From Vicinamibacteria bacterium (GTDB lineage: Bacteria > Acidobacteriota > Vicinamibacteria > Fen-336), in contig JAMPXO010000024.1 of the NCBI GenBank assembly GCA_023701125.1, forward strand, positions 1 to 49,171: a DNA stretch of 49,171 nucleotides. Direction: 5' to 3'. Positions within the stretch are counted from its first letter, which is position 1; every line of letters starts with the position of its first letter. Shown here one piece after another: positions 1-7,009 of the stretch. A model generated the notes under the pieces. The model was not told where the DNA came from and ran no database searches. It saw only the letters and a program-made list of their open reading frames with translations. The position numbers and the translations under genes are program-made.

Positions 1-678
1 CGCGGCGGAGACCGCGCTGTAGGGCCGCGCGCAGGTCAGCATCAGCCGGTCGTGGAAGCGCCACGGCTCCGCTTTCGCCACCCGCTTCATCTCGTCCGGC
101 CAGGCCTGCGGCCCCTGCTCCGCCTCGAAGCGCACGCGGTAGCGGTGGACGCGGTCCCAGTTGATGAAGCCCGCGATCATCCGGGCGTTGACCGCGGGGC
201 TGATCGGCTCCGGCTCGGAGCGGAACGCGAAGGCGCGCGAGAGCGCCTCGAAGTCGGCGCGGTTCGGCGTCGCCAACACCGGCAGCGCCCCGGCCGGGTG
301 CTCGTGGATGTGCAGCTTCAGCTCGAAGGGCGCCGCGAGCTGGAGGCGACCGCCGAAGTCGCGCTCGTCGAAGGCCTCGCCGCGACGCGACACGGCGCGG
401 TACGCGTCGCTGGCCGAGACGCCGGCGACGATCGGCACGCCGAGCTGCGGCAGCTTCGCCTGCAGGTAACGCAGCGGGTCCGCACCGGCTTCGGCCGCAT
501 AAACGCGCCAGTCCGCCACGTGCGGCTCGTCGGCCTGCGGCAGCACCGGCGCCGGGCAGGTCCGCTCCAGCGAGAACGGGCTCTCGCAGTAGCGCAGCGC
601 CTCTTCGACGACCTCGGGCGAGGCGGCGTGCGCTTCGAGCGTACGCCTTCGCAGTCGTCGGGCGACGTCCAGGTCCAT
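1..678 (-). CDS. Unrecognised protein at the RiPP cluster edge (3' end outside the window)
   Basis: An open frame of 226 residues starts with ATG at 678 and runs off the left edge without a stop. It is soluble-looking, with no signal peptide or membrane segment. Recognisable stretches are a region around LHIHEHPAG (near residue 120) and an INWDRVHRYRVRF segment (near residue 170). I cannot assign a family. Its own promoter candidate lies at 710-738, so it may be transcribed separately from the upstream radical SAM gene, whose stop is 74 bases away. Location and orientation suggest it could be part of the RiPP locus, but that is inference. Confidence 0.7.
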   Translation of the reverse strand, partial: MDLDVARRLRRRTLEAHAASPEVVEEALRYCESPFSLERTCPAPVLPQADEPHVADWRVYAAEAGADPLRYLQAKLPQLGVPIVAGVSASDAYRAVSRRGEAFDERDFGGRLQLAAPFELKLHIHEHPAGALPVLATPNRADFEALSRAFAFRSEPEPISPAVNARMIAGFINWDRVHRYRVRFEAEQGPQAWPDEMKRVAKAEPWRFHDRLMLTCARPYSAVSAA

Positions 679-709
679 GACACCCCAAGGCTGTGAAGAA
701 GAGGGCGGG

Positions 710-738
710 AGTGTATGTTCTCCACCCAGCGTTGGCAA
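710..738 (-). promoter_or_regulatory. Sigma-70-type promoter candidate for the left-edge gene
   Basis: On the minus strand TTGCCA (738-733) and TACACT (715-710) are separated by 17 bases. This places transcription start near 703 and gives a leader of about 25 bases before the ATG at 678. It is one of the better consensus matches in this GC-rich window, seen by eye only. Confidence 0.5.
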
Positions 739-752
739 AGCCCAATCGCCGC

Positions 753-2861
753 TCATGCGCGAGTCCGCGTCCAGCTCTCGGGCGTGCGGCGCCAGTCGGC
801 GGCGACCGGCAGCGCCAGCAGGCGGCAGTCGTGGGCGCCGCCGCCCTCCTCCAGCAGCAGCCCCGCCTCGAACAGCGGTTGCAGGCACTCGCGCGGACGC
901 GCGACGAAGTCCGCCGCGCAGAAGCGGAGCGCCGTCGCATCCGCGCCACGGGTCGCTTCCCCGTCGGGCGGCTCGCGCCGGGCAGAGCCCGGCGCTCGGG
1001 CCCTCGGGGGCTCCGTCGCGAACGAACGCTCCTCCGCCCCCGAACCCCCGTCGGGCGGCTCGCGCCGGGCAGAGCCCGGCGCTCGGGCCCCCGGGGGCTC
1101 CGTCGCGAACGAACGCTCCTCCGCCCCCGAACCCCCGTCCGCGTGCTCGCGCGCCAGGCGCAGCAGTCCGGACAGGGTGCCGACGTCGGTCAGCGCGGGC
1201 ACGATCGCGGCGGCGAAGCCGCCCAGCCGCCACTGCCGCGGACCGAAACCCGGGCGCCGGTCGTCGACCACCACCTCGTCCCCGATCTGCTGCCAGGTCA
1301 GCAGGCAGTCGTCCTCGCGCCAGGCCGCGCACCAGGCCATCACGGCCTGCGCGAACTCCCGCACGTGGGGCCCGAGCTGGGCGCCGCGCACGTCTTCGAA
1401 GAAGTAGCCGATCCGCGCCAGCGCGTCGTCCCCGAACGGGTGCAGGAAGTGGTAGTCGGCGGCTGGCCGCAGCTCGAGGCCGAACGCCTGCGGCTCCCGC
1501 TGATAGGGGCTGAAGCGGTGGAACTCGACCGGCGCGACCGCCGCGGGCGGGTGCAGGTGGGCGAGCTTCGGCAGCAGCTCCCGCAGCGGTGCGTAGTCGT
1601 CCGCGTGCTCGCCGGGGATGCCGACCAGCAGGTTGTACGCAGGCAGCAGTCCGAGCTCCCGCGCGTGCTTGAGGAAGGCGACGTTCTGCAGCGGCGTGAC
1701 GCCCTTGCGGATCTGCTGGAGCAGGCGCGCCGACAGGCTCTCGATCCCCGGCTGGACGGCGGTGATGCCCGCCGCCACCAGCCGCTCCGCCTGCGCGCGG
1801 CGCACGTTGGCCTTGATCTCGTAGAAGAACTGAACGCGCACGCCGCGCCGCGCCGTCCACTCCGCGAAGCGCTCGTCGTAGCGCGGGGCCAGGATGTTGT
1901 CCGTCATCAGCAGGTGGCCGACGCGATGGCGCTCGACCACCGCCGTCACCTCGTCGAAGAAGCGCTCGGGGCTCTTCGTGCGGTAACCCATGCCAGAGGC
2001 GTTGAGACCGCAGAAGGTGCAGTGCTGGCGCTCGCCCCACCAGCAGCCGCGCGACGACTCGAGCGCCAGCGTCAGCTCGCGGGTTTCGCCGAGGCCGGAG
2101 CGGGTGAAGGCCTCGACGTAGTCGTCGAAGTCGGGCACGGGCAGGCTGTCGAGGTCCGCCAGCGGCACGGCCGCGGGGCCGGTGAGCGGCTGGCCGTCGG
2201 GTCCCCGGCGCACGAGGCCGGCGACGTCGTCCGTCGCCTGACCGTCGGCCCGTCGCCGCACGTAGTCGGGAAACGCGTGGTCGACCTCGCCCTCGAACAC
2301 CGCGTCGAGGAACGGGAACAGCTCGAGCAGCGCCCGGCCCATGCCGCCGTCCGCGTTGGCCCCGCCCAGCACCACGTGCTGCTGCGGCCGCAGCGCCTTG
2401 AGCCGCTTCGCCAACGCCAGTGCCGGAACGTTCTGGAAGAAGGTCGACGCCAGCCCGACCACGTCGAAGCCCGAGAGCCGCTCGGCCATCGCCTCGACCC
2501 ACTCCACGGCCCGCTCGCGCAGGGCGAGGATCGCCCGCCCGCGAGCGATGGACGCGGGCGCGTCGCCGTGGCGCGCGAAGTAGGCCTGCTGCAGGGCCGG
2601 TTGCTGCGCGGGCAGCGCGTCGCCGTGCAGCGCGCCCGCGAAGATCCACTCGTTGAAGGGATGGAAGCGGCGGCTGGTCAGCGCGTCGTAGAGGTCGGCC
2701 CGCTCGCGCGGAGCGCCCGGGAACTCGGGCACCAGGTCCAGGCCCCAGTAGAAGGTGCGGCACTCGAGACCGCGCGCCCGCACCCCCGCGTGGAGCAGGC
2801 CGAGGCCGAGGCTCGGCACCCCGGCCGGCGCGAACGGCGGATGGACGAGCGCGACCTTCAA
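753..2861 (-). CDS. Cobalamin-type radical SAM RiPP maturase (paralogue A, carries a repeat insertion)
   Basis: This 702-residue protein has a B12-binding-like N-terminal Rossmann region (start KVALVHPPF, later VVLGGANADGG) followed by a radical SAM core with Cys273, Cys281 and Cys284 in a CWWGERQHCTFC motif. That C-x7-C-x2-C spacing and context are typical of the RiPP maturation radical SAM protein 1 family, whose members often C-methylate or otherwise modify core peptides. The start is TTG at 2861, overlapping the upstream stop as TTGA; the longer frame upstream is a shadow. Compared with its paralogue at 9314-11287, it has about 58 extra residues (near 575-634) encoded by an 87-bp tandem repeat. 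The substrate is presumably one or more of the three NHLP precursors; the exact reaction is unknown. Confidence 0.88.
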   Translation of the reverse strand: MKVALVHPPFAPAGVPSLGLGLLHAGVRARGLECRTFYWGLDLVPEFPGAPRERADLYDALTSRRFHPFNEWIFAGALHGDALPAQQPALQQAYFARHGDAPASIARGRAILALRERAVEWVEAMAERLSGFDVVGLASTFFQNVPALALAKRLKALRPQQHVVLGGANADGGMGRALLELFPFLDAVFEGEVDHAFPDYVRRRADGQATDDVAGLVRRGPDGQPLTGPAAVPLADLDSLPVPDFDDYVEAFTRSGLGETRELTLALESSRGCWWGERQHCTFCGLNASGMGYRTKSPERFFDEVTAVVERHRVGHLLMTDNILAPRYDERFAEWTARRGVRVQFFYEIKANVRRAQAERLVAAGITAVQPGIESLSARLLQQIRKGVTPLQNVAFLKHARELGLLPAYNLLVGIPGEHADDYAPLRELLPKLAHLHPPAAVAPVEFHRFSPYQREPQAFGLELRPAADYHFLHPFGDDALARIGYFFEDVRGAQLGPHVREFAQAVMAWCAAWREDDCLLTWQQIGDEVVVDDRRPGFGPRQWRLGGFAAAIVPALTDVGTLSGLLRLAREHADGGSGAEERSFATEPPGARAPGSARREPPDGGSGAEERSFATEPPRARAPGSARREPPDGEATRGADATALRFCAADFVARPRECLQPLFEAGLLLEEGGGAHDCRLLALPVAADWRRTPESWTRTRA
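961..1137 (+). repeat. Two near-identical 87-bp tandem repeats inside a coding region
   Basis: Units begin at 961 and 1048 with a period of 87 bases (29 codons) and differ at one position only. Each contains a perfect 9-bp hairpin, GCGCCGGGC-aga-GCCCGGCGC (975-983 with 987-995 in the first unit). On the minus strand they encode two in-frame copies of a 29-residue stretch starting DGGSGAEERSFATEPP, inside the C-terminal linker of the radical SAM maturase. A related sequence lies between genes at 31342-31412 and a fragment at 37369-37395, so this is a dispersed repeat family that tolerates insertion into a gene. Confidence 0.85.
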
Positions 2862-3760
2862 TCGCGCGAGGCGCCCGCGAGATCGTCCGGGCCCCAGGTC
2901 GCCCCGCTGCCCTCGCGGAAACCCGGGGCCTGCAGCTTGCGCGCCCACAGCGGCAGGTTGCGGCCGACCTCCACCAGGTGCGACGCCAGGTTCGAGCGGT
3001 TGACGAAGTTGAAGGTCAGCGAGATCGCCGGCTCCAGCGCGATCACGCGGTGGGCCCAGCCACGCGGGATGGCGATCACCTCGCCCGGCTCCAGCACGGC
3101 CTCGATCGGCCGCGCCTGCGGCAACAGCGGGAAGCGCTCGAGGTCGGGGGCATCGGGATCGAAGGCGCCCCCGTACAGGTACGGGCGATCCGCCGGCGAG
3201 TAGAGCAGGAAGTGCTTGCGGCCGCAGACCTGTGCGAGCCACGCGTGGGTGCCGAACAGGTCGACGTGGAGCGGCGACAGCGTGCCCGGCGGGCCGATGA
3301 AGATCCACGAGAACTGCTCCACGTACCAGTCCCACAGCGGCCCCTGCAACTCGCGCAGCGCGTTGTCGACGAAGTAGGGCTCGTCGAAGTCGCGCAGCAG
3401 CTCGGGGTGGCGCGCGAAGGGCGAAAAGCTGGTCAGGTAGAAGGGCGTGGGCCCGGCGACCGCGGCCAGCGACGTGAGCGCCGGGAAGCGGCTGTAGACC
3501 ATGAAATCGCCCAACTTGCAGCGCCGGCCGCGGGTGGCGCCCGCCAGGCGATCGGTGACGATCACCGTCTCCTCGCCGTAGCGGTCCGCGAAGAAGTCGA
3601 AGCTCCAGGTCTCCGTGGCCGCCCACGAGCGCATGGCGTCGGTGACGATCACGGGCCGGCCGACGCCGTTCAGGTGCTGCCGCTCGAACTCCACCCGGTC
3701 GACGCCGGCGACGCGCTCGATCGGCACCGAGGTCAGGCTGTAGTGGACGTCGAGGCTCAT
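2858..3760 (-). CDS. JmjC/cupin-like Fe(II)/2-oxoglutarate oxygenase
   Basis: This 300-residue protein resembles the cupin_8/JmjC family. The iron ligands visible are His165 and Asp167 (LSPLHVDLFG) and His237 (PRGWAHRV), giving the HxD...H facial triad; Lys182 is a candidate 2-oxoglutarate contact. In RiPP clusters such enzymes hydroxylate side chains or act on the leader-bound peptide, so a tailoring hydroxylase is the likely role, by inference. The ATG at 3760 overlaps the stop of the upstream arginase-like gene (ATGA), and its own stop overlaps the TTG start of the radical SAM gene. This implies coupled translation of the four-gene minus-strand arm. Confidence 0.82.
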   Translation of the reverse strand: MSLDVHYSLTSVPIERVAGVDRVEFERQHLNGVGRPVIVTDAMRSWAATETWSFDFFADRYGEETVIVTDRLAGATRGRRCKLGDFMVYSRFPALTSLAAVAGPTPFYLTSFSPFARHPELLRDFDEPYFVDNALRELQGPLWDWYVEQFSWIFIGPPGTLSPLHVDLFGTHAWLAQVCGRKHFLLYSPADRPYLYGGAFDPDAPDLERFPLLPQARPIEAVLEPGEVIAIPRGWAHRVIALEPAISLTFNFVNRSNLASHLVEVGRNLPLWARKLQAPGFREGSGATWGPDDLAGASRD

Positions 3761-4686
3761 CGCGCGATCTCCGCGACCCGGGCCAGCGTGCGCGCTCGCC
3801 ACGGCTCCGGCAGCAGGTCGTGGATGCTCCGCTCCGCCAGCGGCCACAACTCCGCGAGCGCCGCGCGCAGCCCGCTCTCGATGCGCTCGATCACGTCGCG
3901 CGGCATGTAGCCGCTCTCGACCGAGCGGCAGAAGATCACCAGCTCGGGCCGCACGCCGTTCTCGCGCAACTGGGTCGCCAGCGCCGCGATGCGGGCCGGG
4001 ATCTCGTCCACCTGGGCTGTGCGGCCCGGCGGCTCCGGGTAGTCGTTGAAGCGCAGGTAGTGGCGGCCGTCGCGCCGGAACGCCGAGATCCGGCTGCCGG
4101 GAGCGATGCGCAGGAAGTGGTAGGGGTTCTCGGTGAAGTCGCGATAACCATCGGCCGAGATCTCCAGCTCCCGGCCCGCGTAGTCCGGGTAGTCGTTGGA
4201 GCAGAAGTAGTCGAGGTCGACGTCGAGCACGACGGGCTGGTCGGTGCGCACCATGTCACCGGGGTGGATCGGGGCGAACTCCATGCGCTGGCGGTCGGCG
4301 GCGTGCTCCCACTCGGTGCCCTCCAGCTTGCCGGTGACGAACTCCAGCCCGCTCGCGTTGCGGGCGCAGATCGCCATCTCCCGCCAGCCGCCCGCGCCCT
4401 TGTGCTTGTGGCGCAGCCACAGCACGCGGTTGAAGTGGCCCTGGTAGACGGCGGCCCAGATGAAGTTGCCGATGTCGAGTTCCTGGTACGTGAAGTCGGC
4501 CAGCGCCTGCACGTCCGTTCGCTGCGGCAGCGGCCGCCGCAACCGCGGCACCGACATGTCGGAGTGCTCGTCGACGTGGAGCAGGGTCACCTCGCCGGAG
4601 GGCATCCAGCCCTCGACGGCGGCCTTGTTCCAGGCGAAGAACGCCTCGTGGTGCTCCTCGACCACGACCAGCGGCACGGCCTTCAT
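3757..4686 (-). CDS. UPF0489-family protein, likely peptide arginase (OspR-like)
   Basis: This 309-residue protein carries the two metal-binding signatures of the arginase fold as seen in UPF0489: D39-x-H41-x-D43 (HVDEHSDM) and D155-x-D157-x-D159 (LDVDLDYF). Members found beside RiPP precursors (OspR of the landornamide pathway) convert Arg in a precursor peptide to ornithine, releasing urea. All three precursors here have one Arg in the core, directly before the first Cys, which is the obvious target. The start is ATG at 4686, overlapping the stop of the upstream GNAT gene (ATGA). The family is clear from motifs; the peptide substrate is inferred. Confidence 0.85.
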   Translation of the reverse strand: MKAVPLVVVEEHHEAFFAWNKAAVEGWMPSGEVTLLHVDEHSDMSVPRLRRPLPQRTDVQALADFTYQELDIGNFIWAAVYQGHFNRVLWLRHKHKGAGGWREMAICARNASGLEFVTGKLEGTEWEHAADRQRMEFAPIHPGDMVRTDQPVVLDVDLDYFCSNDYPDYAGRELEISADGYRDFTENPYHFLRIAPGSRISAFRRDGRHYLRFNDYPEPPGRTAQVDEIPARIAALATQLRENGVRPELVIFCRSVESGYMPRDVIERIESGLRAALAELWPLAERSIHDLLPEPWRARTLARVAEIAR

Positions 4687-5573
4687 GCGACCTCCCCGCC
4701 GCCGGCGAACGCGTGCGAGCGACGCACGATCCAGCGCTTGACCAGCAGCCACGGTCCCAGCCGCCGCTCCACGAAACGCAGCATCTCGGGATTGTGGGTG
4801 GCGACGTCGAAGTAGGCCTTGTCGACCTCCGTGCCCTCGTGGCGCCAGATCGACTCGGCCAGCAACTGCGCGGCGCGACCGAGTCGCTGCAGGTCGCGGC
4901 GCACGAACAGCCGGAAGAAGCGGATCGTGTCGGGCTTCATGCGGTGGGTGATGCACCAGCCGACGACCTCGCCGTGCAGGCGCAGGCCGAGGCTGCTCAC
5001 CGGCTCGACCCGCTCGGGCTCCGGGTACGGGGACAGCGTCTCGGGGTACCACGGCGCGGCCTGCTGGCGGCCGCGGATCGACGCGTCGTCCGCCGCGCTG
5101 CGGTCCACCCAGCGGAACACCTCGTACTCCGGCGGGAACTGCGGCCGCGCCATCCACGGCGCGCGGGTGATGGTCGCGAAGTCCGACTCGCAGATCAGCA
5201 TCCGGCGGCGCGCGGGCAGCCAGCCGCGGGCGTCGAGCGCGCGCTCCACGCGCGGCGAGTAGGCCAGCCCCTCCATGTAGACGGCGGAGGCCCCGGCATA
5301 ACCCTCGCCCGCGAGTTCGTGCTCGACGTGATCGAACAGCAGGCGACCGAGGCCGGCGCCACGGAACGGGACGGCCACCGCCAGCGAGTGGATGCGCGCG
5401 ACGCGCGGGTACTCGCCGTCGGGACCGGCCAGCGCCAGGCCGATCGGCTGGCCCAGCGCCGCAACACCGACGGCGACGCTGTCGGGTCGCTCGAGCAGGG
5501 GGCGGAAGTAGGGGAAGGTGAGGTCGGCGAAGCCGGTGGCTTGCGCCGGCGTCAGGCGCAGCGGGACGTGCAC
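4683..5573 (-). CDS. GNAT-family protein, double-domain type (paralogue A)
   Basis: This protein has about 296 residues. The N-terminal half has a GNAT acetyl-CoA loop (IHSLAVAVPFRGAGLGRLLF), and the C-terminal half looks like a second, degenerate GNAT-like unit (RIFRLF-type strand, then VATHNPEMLRFVERRLGPWL). It is a paralogue of the protein at 12575-13474, with the same layout and the shared pattern LTFPxFRPxLxxPD near the N-terminus. It may acylate the peptide or a free amine, by inference from its position just after the precursor genes. The start is uncertain: GTG at 5573 is chosen because longer frames run into the precursor gene. A stable hairpin (5585-5611) lies just upstream, which could limit its expression relative to the precursors. 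Confidence 0.75.
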   Translation of the reverse strand: MHVPLRLTPAQATGFADLTFPYFRPLLERPDSVAVGVAALGQPIGLALAGPDGEYPRVARIHSLAVAVPFRGAGLGRLLFDHVEHELAGEGYAGASAVYMEGLAYSPRVERALDARGWLPARRRMLICESDFATITRAPWMARPQFPPEYEVFRWVDRSAADDASIRGRQQAAPWYPETLSPYPEPERVEPVSSLGLRLHGEVVGWCITHRMKPDTIRFFRLFVRRDLQRLGRAAQLLAESIWRHEGTEVDKAYFDVATHNPEMLRFVERRLGPWLLVKRWIVRRSHAFAGGGEVA

Positions 5574-5584
5574 CGGCGAAGTGG

Positions 5585-5611
5585 GGGGCGCAGCGGAGAC
5601 CGCTGCACCCC
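5585..5611 (-). terminator. Hairpin between precursor 1 and the GNAT gene (attenuator-like)
   Basis: On the minus strand a 12-bp stem with a three-base loop forms (arms 5600-5611 and 5585-5596, one G-U pair). There is no U-tract, so it is more likely an RNA-stabilising or partial-termination element than a strong terminator. It separates the precursor genes from the downstream enzyme genes, a common way to make precursor in excess. Confidence 0.5.
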
Positions 5612-5622
5612 GCTCCCCCGCC

Positions 5623-5982
5623 CTAGATGCAGCCGCCGACAGCTCCCACCCCGGGCAGACCGACGCTGATCGTGGAGGTGACCCCACAGGACGCCGCGCA
5701 AGACGCCGCGCAACGCCCGCCGCCGGCGACCTGCTCGAGCTGCGTGTCGCTCAGCTCGCCGTCGTCGGCGACCAGCTCGGGCAGCACGATGCTGACGTGG
5801 GCGCCGGTGCCGTCGAAGAACTTGATCTTCAGGCTCTCCGGTATGCCGCGGCCCGCGACCTTCATCACGGCCATGTTCGGGTCCTTCAGCGCGAGCTTGC
5901 GGAACTCCGCGTCCGTCTGGCCGCGACGCACCGTCTCACGAATGACCCGGTCGATCTCCTCGGAAGTCCACTGCTCGGCCAT
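5623..5982 (-). CDS. NHLP-leader RiPP precursor 1 (divergent core)
   Basis: This 119-residue peptide has a nitrile-hydratase-alpha-like leader (from EEIDRVIRETVRRG to the LSDTQLEQVAGGG end) followed by a 31-residue core that begins RCAASCAASCGV and ends GAVGGCI. The core has four Cys, four Ser and two Thr, which suits lanthionine formation by the LanM at 13471-16725. It also has a single Arg directly after the GGG motif. The hydrophobic Gly/Val-rich C-terminal tail is absent from the two other precursors. GGGAGG lies about nine bases before the ATG. Leader identity is high confidence; the ring pattern cannot be predicted. Confidence 0.92.
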   Translation of the reverse strand: MAEQWTSEEIDRVIRETVRRGQTDAEFRKLALKDPNMAVMKVAGRGIPESLKIKFFDGTGAHVSIVLPELVADDGELSDTQLEQVAGGGRCAASCAASCGVTSTISVGLPGVGAVGGCI

Positions 5983-6006
5983 CTCCTGGATCCTCCCTGG
6001 CTAGCG

Positions 6007-6339
6007 CTAGACGATCGCGGAGATGCCGCAGGACACGACGCACGAGCCGCCGCAACGGTTGGCGTCGCCGCCGCCCGCGACCTGCTCGAGCTCGGCATCC
6101 GACAACTCGCTGCTCTGCGACGGCGGGTCGGGCAGCACGACGGTCAGGGTCGCGCCCGCGTTGTCCACGAAGCGCACCTTGAACCACTTCGGCAGCGGCG
6201 TGGGGTCGATCTTCGCGATCGCCGCGACCGGGTCCGCCAGCGCCAGCTTGCGGAACTCCATGTCCGTCTGCGCGCGCTTCGCGAGCTCGCGCAACTTCTC
6301 GTTCGCCTTGTCCTGCGTCCAGCCGTTGGTCTCGACCAT
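6007..6339 (-). CDS. NHLP-leader RiPP precursor 2
   Basis: This 110-residue precursor has an NHLP leader ending ELSDAELEQVAGGG and a short core, DANRCGGSCVVSCGISAIV. The last 17 residues are identical to those of precursor 3, yet the DNA differs at Arg, Gly, Ser and Val codons, including a TCG-to-AGC serine switch that needs more than one base change. The core has three Cys, three Ser and one Arg. The ribosome-binding site AAGGAG (6352-6347) is seven bases before the ATG. A GC-rich hairpin (6370-6392) separates it from precursor 3. It is presumably dehydrated and cyclised by the LanM and further tailored by the arginase and radical SAM enzymes. Confidence 0.94.
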   Translation of the reverse strand: MVETNGWTQDKANEKLRELAKRAQTDMEFRKLALADPVAAIAKIDPTPLPKWFKVRFVDNAGATLTVVLPDPPSQSSELSDAELEQVAGGGDANRCGGSCVVSCGISAIV

Positions 6340-6369
6340 TCGATTTCTCCTTACAGAAGGCAGAAAGGC

Positions 6370-6392
6370 GGAGCGGGGGCGCCCCCCGCTCC
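6370..6392 (-). terminator. Perfect 10-bp GC-rich hairpin between precursors 2 and 3
   Basis: GGAGCGGGGG (6370-6379), a three-base loop, and the exact reverse complement (6383-6392). No U-run follows. It lies in the short spacer after the stop of precursor 3 and before the ribosome-binding site of precursor 2, so an mRNA-stabilising or attenuating role is likely. Confidence 0.55.
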
Positions 6393-6405
6393 GACGGGTG
6401 AGCGA

Positions 6406-6744
6406 CTAGACGATCGCGGAGATGCCGCAGGAGACGACGCAGCTCCCGCCGCAGCGGTTGCCCGAGCCGCCGCCGCCGGCCACCTGCTCGAGCTCGGCGT
6501 CGGAGAGCTCGCTGTCCGCCTTGATCGGGTCCGGCAGGACGACGGTCAGCGTCGCGCCCGCGTTGTCGACGAAGCGGATCTTGAACCAGGCCGGCATCGG
6601 CGCGGGGTCGATCTTGGCGATGGCCGCGGCCGGGTCAGCCAGGGCCAGCTTGCGGAACTCCATGTCCGTCTGCGCGCGCTTGGCCAGCACCCGCAGCTTC
6701 TCGTTGGCCTTCTCCTGCGTCCAGCCGTTCGTCTCCTGGGTCAT
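6406..6744 (-). CDS. NHLP-leader RiPP precursor 3
   Basis: This 112-residue precursor is a close paralogue of precursor 2. Its leader differs at only a few positions (such as KADSELSDAELEQVAGGG), and its core, GSGNRCGGSCVVSCGISAIV, ends in the same 17 residues. The ATG at 6744 is chosen because AGGAGG (6755-6750) lies five bases upstream. The upstream extension of the frame is non-coding. As the promoter-proximal gene it probably heads the minus-strand operon. Single core Arg, three Cys and three Ser as in precursor 2. Confidence 0.94.
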   Translation of the reverse strand: MTQETNGWTQEKANEKLRVLAKRAQTDMEFRKLALADPAAAIAKIDPAPMPAWFKIRFVDNAGATLTVVLPDPIKADSELSDAELEQVAGGGGSGNRCGGSCVVSCGISAIV

Positions 6745-7004
6745 CGAATCCTCCTGTGCGCGGTGCGCGATTGGGAATGGCGAATGGCGGCAATCTGGGC
6801 GAGCGACGCCACTCCGTAAACCCCCTCGCGGGCGCTCGGCGGCCGGGAACGCCGCCTCGGCCGGGGTGCGGTCGAACGGCCGCGCGGAGGCCGAAGCGCA
6901 CGGCGCGCTAGCCCCTGCGGGTCGCGAGCGACGAGCGACGCTCGCGGCTCCCGCGACCTCAGGCACGAGGTCAGGCTCTCAAAAAAAATCCGCCGCGCGC
7001 GACC
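6745..7004. other. Spacer upstream of the precursor operon
   Basis: This 260-base stretch carries no convincing gene. It must contain the promoter for the precursor operon, but I found no strong -35/-10 pair by eye. It holds a GC-rich hairpin (6920-6958) and an inverted repeat with an eight-base T run on the minus strand (6962-7009). Confidence 0.5.
6920..6958. repeat. GC-rich inverted repeat upstream of the precursors
   Basis: GGTCGCG (6920-6926) pairs with CGCGACC (6952-6958). Inside it GCGAGCG and CGCTCGC arms can pair around an ACGAGCGA loop. It may fold in RNA or serve as an operator; function unknown. Confidence 0.45.
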
Positions 7005-7009
7005 TCATG
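6962..7009 (-). terminator. Inverted repeat with T8 run after repA-like gene
   Basis: On the minus strand GCATGAGGTC (7009-7000) and GACCTCGTGC (6971-6962) form a 10-bp stem with one G-U pair. The loop contains an eight-base T run (about 6988-6981) that directly follows a GC-rich stretch. It overlaps the last codons of the repA-like gene. It may end repA-like transcription before the precursor operon; the T run inside rather than after the stem makes this unusual. Confidence 0.45.

Noticed and set aside
961-1137. CRISPR array
   Set aside because: Two contiguous 87-bp units without spacers, in frame inside a gene; no cas genes.
2862-3626. N-terminal extension of the first radical SAM gene
   Set aside because: It overlaps the JmjC-like gene in another frame and shows no B12 or radical SAM motif; the TTG at 2861 fits the paralogue start.
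5623-6744. Nitrile hydratase alpha subunits
   Set aside because: Only the leader resembles the enzyme; the catalytic Cys-Ser-Cys metal site and full length are missing, and GGG plus a Cys-rich core follow.
6920-7009. RNA gene or riboswitch in the precursor upstream region
   Set aside because: There are inverted repeats, but no match to a known riboswitch core; GC-rich sequence makes such stems easy by chance.
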